The notes: generated from the sequence alone by a model not told the origin. 46,434 bases of DNA from JAFGJU01 sp964570935 (GCA_964570935.1 CAZMZP010000041.1:1-46434); one strand, 5' to 3'. Counted from the first letter of the stretch, positions 24,564-32,578 are shown. Numbers and translations: made by a program.

Positions 24564-25238
24564 ATGCAGGAATTCGGGAACGAGGAGTACGTGAGCCCCG
24601 GCGATTCGCCCGAGCAAGACAGGACCGGGCCGGCCTGGGAGAGCAGGAACGGCATGGGACTCGTTCGGGCGCTGCTGGTGACGCTCCAGGGCTCCATGCT
24701 CGGGCCGTCACGTTTCTTCCGGACCATGAGACGAGACAACGGCTTCTTCGACCCCCTGGTGTACGCGATTGTTTTCGGGAGCCTCTCGATTGTCATCTCG
24801 GTGATCTGGGAGCTGACGCTGTCCGCGGCCAGGAACCCGTTTCTCGAGTCGTCCCCCTCCGGGGAGCTGCTCAGGATGGGTCCGGTGCTTTACGGTTTGA
24901 CCATCATACTCAGTCCCATCGCCGCCACGATCCTGGTGCTGGTCACAAGCTTCATACTGCACTTCGCCCTCCTTGTCCTCGGGGGAGCCCACCACGGGTT
25001 CCGGACCAGCTTCAGGGTAGTCTGCTATTCGCAGGGCACCGGCATGCTGAACCTGGTGCCGTACCTTGGCGCCTTCGCCGGCAGCATATGGAACCTCGTT
25101 CTGCTGTCCATCGGACTCAGAGAGTCGCACCAAACGCAGGCCTGGAGGGCGGTCCTGGCAGTGCTGGGGCTTATCGTCGCCTGGCTTGGCCTGGTCCTGG
25201 TGCTGGGTATCCTCGTCGTAGCGGCCGGGCTGCTGTGA
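24564..25238 (+). CDS. YIP1-family integral membrane protein
   Basis: 224 aa. An acidic hydrophilic N-terminus of about 45 residues is followed by the Yip1-like membrane domain: ALLVTLQGSMLGPSRFFRTM, then about five hydrophobic segments (FFDPLVYAIVFGSLSIVISVI, YGLTIILSPIAATILVLVTS, FILHFALLVLGG, VPYLGAFAGSIWNLVLLSIG and a final Val/Leu-rich helix). The motif GGAHHGFRTSFRVVCYSQG with CYSQG is characteristic of bacterial YIP1 proteins. The function in bacteria is unknown. ATG 24564 follows GGGGAAC; a GTG just before it is possible. It is divergent from the deacetylase gene. Confidence 0.75.
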   Translation: MQEFGNEEYVSPGDSPEQDRTGPAWESRNGMGLVRALLVTLQGSMLGPSRFFRTMRRDNGFFDPLVYAIVFGSLSIVISVIWELTLSAARNPFLESSPSGELLRMGPVLYGLTIILSPIAATILVLVTSFILHFALLVLGGAHHGFRTSFRVVCYSQGTGMLNLVPYLGAFAGSIWNLVLLSIGLRESHQTQAWRAVLAVLGLIVAWLGLVLVLGILVVAAGLL

Positions 25239-25301
25239 CGGCGAACCCCCGGGTCCCGCCTCCGCAACCAGTTCCAAACATTTGAGTTGGGCAAAAATAC
25301 G

Positions 25302-25330
25302 TTGACTTTCAGCCCGCCGGGTGGTATACT
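25302..25330 (+). promoter_or_regulatory. Strong predicted promoter of the exopolysaccharide locus
   Basis: TTGACT (25302-25307), a 17-bp spacer and TATACT (25325-25330), with an A-rich stretch just upstream. The start point would be near 25337, leaving an untranslated leader of about 220 nt. The 63 nt between the YIP1 gene and this promoter hold nothing else I can recognise. Confidence 0.7.
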
Positions 25331-25336
25331 GAATTT

Positions 25337-25559
25337 CGGTTAAGGCTGTGTGCAGAGTACCGGGCGAGTACTGGGCCGTTGTTACTTGACTATGTGGTGA
25401 CCTGTTGCCGCCAACCAGCGACGCGTTGCCGCAGCCAAGCCGGGGGGTTGATAAAGAGGGTCGCGGTCAGCCTCTCTGAACCGTAGGCTGCCGTGTCCTG
25501 ACTCGCCGGCCGCCAGCGCATCTTGCTAACGGTAACTTTGAGTTGGCCAGGTGGGTAAC
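25337..25559 (+). promoter_or_regulatory. Long structured 5' leader of the first sugar transferase gene
   Basis: No open frame with a ribosome site is seen here. Structures: AGTAC/GTACT hairpin (25356-25372); direct repeat GTTGCCGC at 25404-25411 and 25425-25432, 21 nt apart; and a longer stem GCGG-t-CAGCCT / AGGCTG-CCGT (25463-25494, loop 25474-25484). Near the start codon, GTAACTT and CTTGCTA each occur twice. I did not recognise a known riboswitch. A cis-regulatory RNA or antitermination element is plausible but unproven. Confidence 0.4.
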
Positions 25560-26264
25560 TTGCTAGGTCGTTCGGAAGCCCTGAGACGCCTGATCGACGT
25601 TGGGGTCTCTTCTGCCTGTCTTGTTTTGTGTTCGCCTCTCTTCTTCCTGATCGCCGTAGTCACAAAGCTGGGGACCCGCGGTTCGGTTCTGTTCAGGCAG
25701 GAGCGGGTGGGGTCAGGGGAGAAGAGGTTCACGATATTCAAGTTCCGGAGCATGCCCGAGACCGGCAGCGCGTTTCTGCGGGAAGGGCTGCCGCCGAAGA
25801 AGGAGGCGTCGAGGGTAGGGCGTTTCCTGAGGGGGCCGGGGCTTGACGAGCTTCCCCAGCTCGTGAACGTTCTGCGCGGCGACATGAGCCTGGTAGGACC
25901 GCGGCCCCTGATTCCGGAGGAGCTGTACTGCCAGGACGAGCTGCGGTACCTCGTAAGAAATCGCTGCAGGGTGAGGCCGGGAATGACCGGTCTCTGGCAG
26001 ATTACGAACAGGGAGAAGGGAGCCGTTCCCCCGTACTTGAGAGAGATGCTGGCGTGCGACGCTTTCTACATCGAGAATCGCAGCATCTGGCTCGACTGTA
26101 GAATACTATTCGTGACTGTCCTGTATGTGGCCGGTTGTCTGATGAAGAACCTTACGGTCGCGAGGAACGGAAAGGGGCAGGTGACTCTGGTGCCTTCGAA
26201 GGAAGTCGCCGTCATCGCGGAACCCCAGCCCTATCAGGGCGCGCGGTCGTCCAAGGTGGTTTGA
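25560..26264 (+). CDS. Polyprenyl-phosphate sugar-1-phosphate transferase (first copy)
   Basis: 234-aa bacterial sugar transferase of the short, single-membrane-helix PHPT type. The family moves a sugar-1-phosphate from a nucleotide sugar onto undecaprenyl phosphate, the first step of repeat-unit synthesis at the inner membrane. A hydrophobic re-entrant helix (VSSACLVLCSPLFFLIAVV) precedes VLFRQERVG, FTIFKFRSMPE, the acidic motif LDELPQLVNVLRGDMSLVGP and RPGMTGLWQITNRE. TTG 25560 is chosen because AGGTGG lies five bases before it; GTG 25551 is possible. A tail of about 30 residues beyond the fold is unlike the second copy. Confidence 0.9.
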   Translation: MLGRSEALRRLIDVGVSSACLVLCSPLFFLIAVVTKLGTRGSVLFRQERVGSGEKRFTIFKFRSMPETGSAFLREGLPPKKEASRVGRFLRGPGLDELPQLVNVLRGDMSLVGPRPLIPEELYCQDELRYLVRNRCRVRPGMTGLWQITNREKGAVPPYLREMLACDAFYIENRSIWLDCRILFVTVLYVAGCLMKNLTVARNGKGQVTLVPSKEVAVIAEPQPYQGARSSKVV

Positions 26265-26492
26265 TCCGTTTCAGTCGTTGGAGGTGGTGACTAGCTCAAG
26301 TTTGCTAAGGGCGTTCTGTTGAAGACCTGACGCCGCCTTCCCGTCAATCAGGCGGGCACGCGAGTCTGAGTTTGCCCTTGGCTTCTTGGGCACCGGTGTC
26401 ACGACAGCAGTGAATTCTCTTCACGGCTTGGCCGGTCTTGCCTCGGAGGCAGGGCCGGCCATACTGTTTAGGGAGCCAACGAGGAATCAACG
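26265..26492 (+). promoter_or_regulatory. Structured spacer between the two sugar transferase genes
   Basis: 228 nt without a supported gene. Three stem-loops follow each other: CCGCCT/AGGCGG (26333-26355, 11-nt loop), GTGAA/TTCAC (26410-26424) and a long one, GGCCGG-t-CTTGCCT / AGGCAGG-g-CCGGCC with a 3-nt loop (26430-26460). The last ends 32 nt before the ATG of the second transferase. No T-run follows, so it looks more like a leader, attenuator or processing site than a simple terminator. Confidence 0.4.
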
Positions 26493-27278
26493 ATGAGAAC
26501 AGCACCTTTTCGCTCTCCCTTCGAGCCCATGGTCAAGACGCGCAGGAGTGCCGTCGCGGAAGAGACGCCGCGCGCCGGCGCGCCGGGTCGGGATGCGCCC
26601 GCCTTCGGGCGGGCCGGCCGCCACGTGCCCGACGTCGAAGTGTTGACCCCTGTCTGGACGATTCCCGACGGGACTCTGTATCTCAAGTTCTTGAAGAGAG
26701 TCCTGGACGTCAGCGTCTCGGGACTCGGAATCGCTTTGAGTTTCCCCCTGGCTTGCCTCATTGCGCTGGTGACAAAGCTGGACTCGCCCGGTCCTGTCCT
26801 GTTCAGACAAGTGAGAGTGGGCCAGGGGGGAAAACCCTTCGTCTTCTACAAGTTCAGGTCGATGTACGTCGGAGCGGAGGGCATAAAGAGGGACTATCTT
26901 CATCTCAACGAGATGGACGGGCCGGTGTTCAAGCTCTTCAACGACCCCAGGATAACGCGCGTCGGCAGGCTCCTCAGGAAGAGCAGTCTGGACGAGCTCC
27001 CGCAGCTCTACAACGTCTTCATCGGCGACATGTCCCTGGTCGGGCCGAGGCCGCCCGTACCGGAGGAAGTGAGACTGTACAAGCCGTGGCAGATGCGGCG
27101 ACTGGCGGTGAAGCCCGGCATCACGTGCCTCTGGCAGGTGAGCGGCAGGAGTTGCATCGGCTTCGATGAGTGGATGAGGCTGGACATCCAGTACATCCAG
27201 ACCCGCTCCTTTCTACTGGATCTCAGGATACTTGCCATGACAATCCCCGCCGTGCTCTCGGGCAGGGGAGCGTACTAG
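26493..27278 (+). CDS. Polyprenyl-phosphate sugar-1-phosphate transferase (second copy)
   Basis: 261-aa paralogue of the previous gene, same family and reaction class. It differs by a hydrophilic N-terminal extension of about 65 residues (Ala/Arg/Pro-rich) before the membrane helix VSGLGIALSFPLACLIALVT. Conserved blocks: PVLFRQVRVG, VFYKFRSMYV, DPRITRVGRLLRKSSLDELP, GDMSLVGPRPPVP, VKPGITCLWQVSGRS (Cys where many have Gly) and MRLDIQYIQTRSFLLDLRIL. ATG 26493 has GAGGA seven bases upstream. The pair presumably use different nucleotide sugars; specificity cannot be read from sequence. Confidence 0.9.
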   Translation: MRTAPFRSPFEPMVKTRRSAVAEETPRAGAPGRDAPAFGRAGRHVPDVEVLTPVWTIPDGTLYLKFLKRVLDVSVSGLGIALSFPLACLIALVTKLDSPGPVLFRQVRVGQGGKPFVFYKFRSMYVGAEGIKRDYLHLNEMDGPVFKLFNDPRITRVGRLLRKSSLDELPQLYNVFIGDMSLVGPRPPVPEEVRLYKPWQMRRLAVKPGITCLWQVSGRSCIGFDEWMRLDIQYIQTRSFLLDLRILAMTIPAVLSGRGAY

Positions 27279-27342
27279 GCCTGGCATGCGTCTTGCTCCG
27301 ATCTTGGCCGGGATAAGAGGCTTTTGGGGTAGCAGCTTTTCT

Positions 27343-27371
27343 TTGACACCCTGATTTGCCTCTGTTATTTT
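27343..27371 (+). promoter_or_regulatory. Predicted promoter for the export/chain-length genes
   Basis: TTGACA (27343-27348), a 17-bp spacer and TATTTT (27366-27371). The start point would be near 27378, about 60 nt before the export lipoprotein start. It divides the locus into an initiation unit and an export unit. Confidence 0.55.
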
Positions 27372-27438
27372 AAGCGCCGCCCTCGTTCGGGCCTGAGACC
27401 CGGACTGAAACAGAGGCCCTAAACAGGAGTTGTTCCCA

Positions 27439-28374
27439 GTGGTTGTGCAAGAGCTCGCGCGCAGCAGAGTCTCCCCCGGAAGAGGCCGCGCAGCGGCTAC
27501 GGGCGGCGGCGCACCGATCGGGAGCCGTCTCAGAGCAGTTAATCCTTTGTCCTGGTGCGCGTTGTGCCCGGCAAGTGGCTTGCCGGCCCTGGTGACGATT
27601 CTGTCCCTCATGGTAGGAGGTTGTGCGGCGAGTCAGAAGCAGGCACCGCCCACGGACGTGGAGACCGGCACGGTGCGCCTGGAGAGAATGGAAAAGCCCG
27701 AGCAGGCGGGACAGTGGGCGTCCGGACAGGACAGGATCGGATGGGAGGCGGAGGCCTACCGTTTGCAGCCGGGTGACGACATAGAGATACGCGTGTTGTA
27801 CAACGCTGACCTGTGGACGACCACGAAGGTCCTGCCCGACGGGACTGTCTCGGCTCCGATCCGGGGCCAGATTCAGGCGGCCGGCAAGACGCTCGCTCAG
27901 CTCGAGCAGGAAATCGCCCTCGGCTTGAGCGACTATTTGGTCGACCCCAAGGTGACGATCATCCCCAGGAAGCTCGCCGGCAATTACGTCTTCGTGCTGG
28001 GCGAAGTCAAGAACCCGGGAGCGTACGAGATAGCCGGCACCATGACGGTCACGCAGGCCCTTGCCAGGGCGGGCGGGACCACCGACAAGGGAAAGCTCAA
28101 CAGTGTCCTGGTGGTGAGAAGGACCGCGCCGGACGCGGTGACCGGGATGAGAGTGAACGTGAGCACTCTGCTGGGAAACCAGGCCAACGCCAGGGACAGA
28201 ATAGTCCGCGCTTACGACATCGTGTACGTCCCCACGACGCTGATAGGCAGGATAGACACTTTTCTGGAGCAGTTTTTCACGCGGACCGCGGCGCCGTGGG
28301 TGTGGTACGTCTGGCTGAGGACCGCCGTGGACATGAGCGAGAACAAGGTCACTACGTTGCCGGTAGCGGAGTGA
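27439..28374 (+). CDS. Wza-type polysaccharide export outer-membrane lipoprotein
   Basis: 311 aa. Members form or gate the outer-membrane exit channel for capsule or exopolysaccharide. A lipoprotein signal is visible (ALVTILSLMVGGC, lipobox VGGC), though the segment before it is unusually long, so the true start may lie further in. The polysaccharide export domain has YRLQPGDDIEIRVLYNADLW, VLPDGTVSAPIRGQIQAAGK and LVDPKVTIIP; an SLBB domain follows (VFVLGEVKNPGAYEI, MTVTQALARAGGTT). The C-terminal amphipathic or hydrophobic end (AAPWVWYVWLRTAVD) resembles the membrane helix of Wza. GTG 27439 lies nine bases after AGGAG. Confidence 0.9.
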   Translation: MVVQELARSRVSPGRGRAAATGGGAPIGSRLRAVNPLSWCALCPASGLPALVTILSLMVGGCAASQKQAPPTDVETGTVRLERMEKPEQAGQWASGQDRIGWEAEAYRLQPGDDIEIRVLYNADLWTTTKVLPDGTVSAPIRGQIQAAGKTLAQLEQEIALGLSDYLVDPKVTIIPRKLAGNYVFVLGEVKNPGAYEIAGTMTVTQALARAGGTTDKGKLNSVLVVRRTAPDAVTGMRVNVSTLLGNQANARDRIVRAYDIVYVPTTLIGRIDTFLEQFFTRTAAPWVWYVWLRTAVDMSENKVTTLPVAE

Positions 28375-28433
28375 GAGTCAGGACTCCGGGACCGCGTACC
28401 AGTCCGGCGACTGAAGCCACAGGAAGGTCGTGA

Positions 28434-29807
28434 ATGGCAGAGCTGGAAACGGAAAGACACGAAGCCACGCTGCGGGACTACCTGGGCATCATGTTCCGCC
28501 AGAAGTGGGTCATACTCACCGTGCTCGCGATACCCACGGTCATAGTCCTGGTGCAGACGCTGGGGTCAAGGACGTTGTACAAGTCCACCTCGACCGTGCT
28601 GCTCCGGAGAGGGCAGAAGGAAAGCGCCATCGTGCCGTACGTGACGGTGCTGCCGTGGGAGGAGCAGGTCAGCTCGGAGGAGCAGACGGCCACCAGCATG
28701 GTTGTCGTGACCAAGGCTCAGAGGATACTCGACGGCTGGCAGTCCGGCACTCCGGAAGACGAGCGGATAAAGATACGGGCGGCGGCGGTGGAGGCCGGCA
28801 TAGTGGGTGAGTCGAACGTCCTAGCCATTTCGTACGTCGACTACAAGCCGGCCGTGGCAAAGCAGGTCGCTGGCGCAGTCACCGCGGCGTACATGGAGTA
28901 CCGCCAGGAAACAGGCCTGGCGCCGGCCCTCGCGGGTTTCTTCGACACGCAGATCGACACTGTGAGGTCGCGCCTGGAGCAGCTCAGGGCGGAGCGCGAG
29001 GCGTTCATGAGACAGCAGGGAGTGAACGACCTCGGGACTAAGACCAGGACCCTGCTGGAATTCTGGAAGGACCTCTCGGGAGACCTGAGTGAAGCGATCA
29101 CCGCCAGACTCGTGGAAGAGACAAACGTAAGCGAGATGAGGAGGCTGCTCCAGGACCCCGACGTGGACGTTCCGCTACTGACCGAGCCCCCTCTGGGCGG
29201 GTCCAGCATAGTGAACTCGCTCCGTACCACCAGGGCCGTGCTCAAGGCTGAGCTTCAGAAGATGCAGGCCAGCTACACCGAGAAGGACCAGCGGGTGGTG
29301 GCGGTGCAGCGGCAGCTGGCGGAGGTCGAGCGGCAGTTCGACAAGGAGATAAAGCAGAACCTGGCCCTGGCGCAGGCCCGGCTGGCGCCCCTGGTCGCGA
29401 AGGAGAACGAGCTCAAGAGACAGGTGGCCGCCGTCGAGTCGCAGCTCCTGGGCTACCCGCAGCAGGACGCGGTGATGGCTGACCTCAACACGAACATACG
29501 CATAATGGAGCGGGACTACGAGACTCTCACCAGCAAGAAGATAGAGGCCATGGTGTCCCGCGAAAGCTCTCCCGAATGGACCGTGATGCTCCTGTCGCCG
29601 CCTTCGGAGCCGGCGGCGCTCCGGACCAGGGACTACGTGCGACTGTCTATGGGGCCGCTGCTGGGTCTGCTGGTCGGCATAGGTCTGGCGTTCCTGCTCG
29701 ACAGCCTTGACCATACCGTCAAGAGCAAGAGCGACGCGGAGAACGTCCTCGGGCTGCCTGTCCTTGCCTCCGTCTCTGAGGTCGACGCTCTCGGGAGGCG
29801 TAAGTGA
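28434..29807 (+). CDS. Wzz/GNVR chain-length determinant protein
   Basis: 457-aa inner-membrane polysaccharide co-polymerase. Layout: cytoplasmic start, TM1 (about 25-45, WVILTVLAIPTVIVLVQTL), a Wzz periplasmic head, a long coiled coil (about 165-340) with RSRLEQLRAEREAF and QRQLAEVERQFDKEIKQNLAL, then the GNVR-like segment and TM2 (MGPLLGLLVGIGLAFLLDSL). A short cytoplasmic tail follows (LGLPVLASVSEV). No kinase domain is fused; the P-loop proteins downstream take that place. ATG 28434 follows GGAAGGT. Its end overlaps the ATPase start by 4 bp. Confidence 0.9.
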   Translation: MAELETERHEATLRDYLGIMFRQKWVILTVLAIPTVIVLVQTLGSRTLYKSTSTVLLRRGQKESAIVPYVTVLPWEEQVSSEEQTATSMVVVTKAQRILDGWQSGTPEDERIKIRAAAVEAGIVGESNVLAISYVDYKPAVAKQVAGAVTAAYMEYRQETGLAPALAGFFDTQIDTVRSRLEQLRAEREAFMRQQGVNDLGTKTRTLLEFWKDLSGDLSEAITARLVEETNVSEMRRLLQDPDVDVPLLTEPPLGGSSIVNSLRTTRAVLKAELQKMQASYTEKDQRVVAVQRQLAEVERQFDKEIKQNLALAQARLAPLVAKENELKRQVAAVESQLLGYPQQDAVMADLNTNIRIMERDYETLTSKKIEAMVSRESSPEWTVMLLSPPSEPAALRTRDYVRLSMGPLLGLLVGIGLAFLLDSLDHTVKSKSDAENVLGLPVLASVSEVDALGRRK

Positions 29808-30628
29808 CGTACGAGCAGTTCTACGGGCTGACAGAGAACCCGTTCGGAGTAACCCCCGACCCTAGGTTCTTCTTTTCTTCGAAGAGCCATCAGGACGCTC
29901 TGGCCTACCTGCGCTACACACTGGGCGAGAGGAAAGGGTTCGCCGCGGTCACGGGCGAAGTCGGGGTAGGGAAGACGACCGTGGTGAAGAGGTTCGTCGA
30001 GACTCTGAACGGCGGCGTGGACCTGGCCGTGGTGTTGAACCCGAAGCTCTCGTTCAAGCAGCTGCTGGGCACCGTCGCCAGGGAGCTGGGTTTTGCGGTC
30101 AAGGGGAAGAACAAGGCCGACCTCCTGCTTGACCTCAAGGATTTCCTCGTGGAGGCCAGGCGTAGGGACAGGAGTGTCGTCCTGATAGTGGACGAGGCGC
30201 AGAACCTGCCGGCCTCTTCGTTGGAAGAGATCCGCATGCTGTCCAACCTGGAAATGGAGTCGAGCAAGCTCCTCCAGATCGCCTTCGTCGGGCAGCCCGA
30301 GCTGTCGGACATGCTAAATCTGAAAACGCTGAGACAGCTGAGGCAGAGGATCCCGGGCATCTGCACGATCAGGCCGCTGTCGAAAGAAGACGTCGAACAG
30401 TACGTCAAGACGCGCCTGGAAAGGGCCGGGTCGTCCGGCGCGCCGGAGTTCTCGCAGGACGCTTTGGAGGAGATCTTCAGGTATTCGGGGGGCATCCCCC
30501 GACTCATTAACTTCGTCTGCGACCGCAGCCTTCTTCTCGGTTTCGTGGAAGAGGCCAGGTCCGTCGACGGACGGCTCGTGCGGGCGGCGGTCAAAGACCT
30601 CGAAGGTATCCAGGAGGTTCTGACGTGA
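29804..30628 (+). CDS. ExeA/GspA-type AAA ATPase (XrtA/PEP-CTERM-locus type)
   Basis: 274-aa AAA ATPase like the secretion ATPase found in exosortase-linked exopolysaccharide loci. Features: N-terminal YGLTENPFGVTPDPRFFF, Walker A GEVGVGKT (51-58), Walker B VVLIVDEAQN with Asp130 and Glu131, sensor-like FVGQPEL, arginine finger region LRQLRQRIPG and a C-terminal winged segment (YSGGIPRLINFVCDRSLL). It has no peptidoglycan-binding domain, unlike full ExeA. GTG 29804 overlaps the upstream stop (GTGA), and its own stop overlaps the next GTG, so three genes are tightly coupled. It likely powers or regulates assembly of the export apparatus. Confidence 0.88.
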   Translation: MTYEQFYGLTENPFGVTPDPRFFFSSKSHQDALAYLRYTLGERKGFAAVTGEVGVGKTTVVKRFVETLNGGVDLAVVLNPKLSFKQLLGTVARELGFAVKGKNKADLLLDLKDFLVEARRRDRSVVLIVDEAQNLPASSLEEIRMLSNLEMESSKLLQIAFVGQPELSDMLNLKTLRQLRQRIPGICTIRPLSKEDVEQYVKTRLERAGSSGAPEFSQDALEEIFRYSGGIPRLINFVCDRSLLLGFVEEARSVDGRLVRAAVKDLEGIQEVLT

Positions 30629-31371
30629 GCAAGATCTCGGACGCTCTCGACAAGGCGGACAGAGAGAGAAGGCTGCGCGCGGAGGCCGGCGAGCCCGAGC
30701 CGCTGCGCCCCGAGCTGGGCCAGCCGCTGTCCCGGAACGTCCCCGACGCGCTCTGGCGCGAGCTGGGCATGATGAGAAACCTCATCGAATCGCACCTGCC
30801 TTCGAAGAAGTCCCGGTCGCTCCTGGTCACGAGCGCGGCCACCGGCGAGGGCGTCTCCTCGGTGACGGCTAATTTCGGCAGAATCCTGGCCGATGACCCC
30901 GCCGTGAACGTGCTGGTGGTGGACGCAAACCCGGAGACTCCTGTCCAGCACGAGCTCTTCGGCGTCGAGAAAGAACGCGGATTCGTGGAGCTGGTCAGGG
31001 GCGACGTCAAGTCCGATGAGGCCGTCAGAGTCACCGCCCGGAAAAACCTCTGCGTGATTCCCAGCGGCACTGCGACTGGAGGCGTATTCCAGCTGGCGGG
31101 CACGGAGAGAGTGCCCGGAATACTCACCGCCCTCCAGGCCCGCTTCCAGTATCTTCTGTTAGACGCTCCACCCGTTCTCTCGCATCCCGAGGCGGCGGTC
31201 CTCGGAAGCCACGTGGACGGAGTGCTTCTGGTCGTTCGCGCCCTCAACACCCGGAGGGAGGCGGCCGCCAGCGCCAGGGACGCGCTCACAAAGTCCGGCT
31301 GCAACGTGATCGGCGTCGTGCTCAACAGGTACAAGTATTCCATCCCTGAGTTCATATACAGGAGAGTCTGA
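30625..31371 (+). CDS. CpsD/CapB (BY-kinase)-like protein with degenerate P-loop
   Basis: 248 aa, related to the cytoplasmic tyrosine autokinases that pair with Wzz proteins. Fold markers: KISDALDKADRERRL, a Walker A region at 70-79 reading SAATGEGVSS, Walker A' VLVVDANPETP (100) and Walker B LLLDAPPVL. Two changes stand out. The P-loop Lys expected in GEGKS/T is Val77, and the A' motif lacks the usual D-x-D-x-R pattern. The C-terminus NRYKYSIPEFIYRRV carries three tyrosines rather than a dense Tyr cluster. It may bind nucleotide poorly and act structurally. GTG 30625 overlaps the ATPase stop. Confidence 0.82.
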   Translation: MSKISDALDKADRERRLRAEAGEPEPLRPELGQPLSRNVPDALWRELGMMRNLIESHLPSKKSRSLLVTSAATGEGVSSVTANFGRILADDPAVNVLVVDANPETPVQHELFGVEKERGFVELVRGDVKSDEAVRVTARKNLCVIPSGTATGGVFQLAGTERVPGILTALQARFQYLLLDAPPVLSHPEAAVLGSHVDGVLLVVRALNTRREAAASARDALTKSGCNVIGVVLNRYKYSIPEFIYRRV

Positions 31372-31420
31372 ACGGCGGCGCTCTTCCCGGAACGGAAAGG
31401 GTGTCCCAGAAGTTCCCTTC

Positions 31421-32578
31421 ATGGAAGAATTAGTCTACCGGGGTTCGCCTGAAGAGCAGGCCAGAATCCTTTTTGCTTTGAAGGACGCGGCGCGGTCCGT
31501 GGCCGAGAAGGCGCGCCTGGCGGACGGCGACGCCGTTGTGCTTACCGGCGGGTTCGGCAGGGGCGAGGGCGCGCTGTCGAGAGAGCCGGGCGGCGCGGGC
31601 CGTCCGTTCAGCGATTTCGACATTCTCATCGTTGGGGCACGGCCGGCCGTGCCGGAAAGCGTTCTCGCCGGGATGAAACCGGGCCTGGCGGCCGCCCTGG
31701 GCGCCGACTTCGTGGACTTGGGCTACGTCCGGGCGTCGAGCCTGGCCGGGGCGCCACCCACGGTGTTCCTGTACGACCTCAAAGCGGGCAGCCGCGTTCT
31801 GTGGGGCTCGGAACGCGTCCTGGACGCGGTGCCGGCCTTCGGGCCCTCCGACCTCCCGGTGACCGAAGGCACGAGGTTCTTTCTCAACAGAGGAGTGAGC
31901 CTGCTCTCGCTGCTGCTGATGATCGAGAGGGGAGAGGACGGGGCGGCGCTAAGGAAGTCGGCCGCCACGGCATGGAGCAAGACCGTGCTGGCAGCCGGCG
32001 ACGCTTTCCTGCTCGACAAAAAGTTGTATCACTGCTCCTACGCGGCGCGAGTGAAAAGGATGGAGGAGGCCGGCGGCGGGCCAGCCGGAAACGGGTTCGT
32101 GCGCGAATACCGCGACGCAGCTCTCTTCAAGCTGACGGCCGATTTCGACAGGGTCCCGTCGCAAGACCCGCTGGAGCTTTTTGCCGCGGCCAGGTCTCTG
32201 CACGAGAGGCATTTTCGGCTCTTCGAAGAGAGACGCACTTTCACGGGCATTCCGGATTGGCGGGACTATCCCGCGACGGTCGTGCGGGCCGGCCTGATTC
32301 CGGTCAGGAGAAGGTTGAAACAATCCCTTCGGACCATGGTGGGGAACGCCCTCAGGCCGCGCGAGGTCGCACGGTTCGTCAGACTCCCCCTCGTCGGAGA
32401 GGAAAGGCGCCTCGCGCTTCTGCCGCTCCTGCTCTACGCCGTCAGGGGCCGCGTGGGGCGGTCGGTGGACGGGAAACTAGTCGAAACGGCGTGCCGGCTG
32501 GAGCTGGGCAGGGCCGGAGGGGGTCCGGAGGATTGGACTCGCCTGGCCGCGGAGCTGGCCCGCGGCGCGCACCCATAG
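31421..32578 (+). CDS. Nucleotidyltransferase-fold protein of unknown function
   Basis: 385 aa. The N-terminal part carries a nucleotidyltransferase-like signature: TGGFGRGEGA (43-50 region) followed by FSDFDILIV with Asp65 and Asp67, the GS/GG-x-D-x-D pattern of the DNA polymerase beta superfamily. The remainder is mostly helical and unassigned, with a basic region VRRRLKQSLRTMVGNALR near 300. No membrane helix or signal is seen. I do not recognise the family. Being in a glycan locus, it could transfer a nucleotidyl or phospho group to a sugar or lipid, but that is inference. The Shine-Dalgarno before ATG 31421 is poor. Confidence 0.6.
   Translation: MEELVYRGSPEEQARILFALKDAARSVAEKARLADGDAVVLTGGFGRGEGALSREPGGAGRPFSDFDILIVGARPAVPESVLAGMKPGLAAALGADFVDLGYVRASSLAGAPPTVFLYDLKAGSRVLWGSERVLDAVPAFGPSDLPVTEGTRFFLNRGVSLLSLLLMIERGEDGAALRKSAATAWSKTVLAAGDAFLLDKKLYHCSYAARVKRMEEAGGGPAGNGFVREYRDAALFKLTADFDRVPSQDPLELFAAARSLHERHFRLFEERRTFTGIPDWRDYPATVVRAGLIPVRRRLKQSLRTMVGNALRPREVARFVRLPLVGEERRLALLPLLLYAVRGRVGRSVDGKLVETACRLELGRAGGGPEDWTRLAAELARGAHP

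Noticed and set aside
25404..25432. Start of a CRISPR-like repeat array (GTTGCCGC twice)
   Set aside because: There are only two 8-nt copies, with 13 nt between them, and no further units or cas genes.
25337..25559. Cyclic-di-GMP (GEMM) riboswitch, or JUMPstart/ops element, in the exopolysaccharide leader
   Set aside because: I could not find the conserved GEMM core or the ops sequence GGCGGTAG; the hairpins present do not match these folds.
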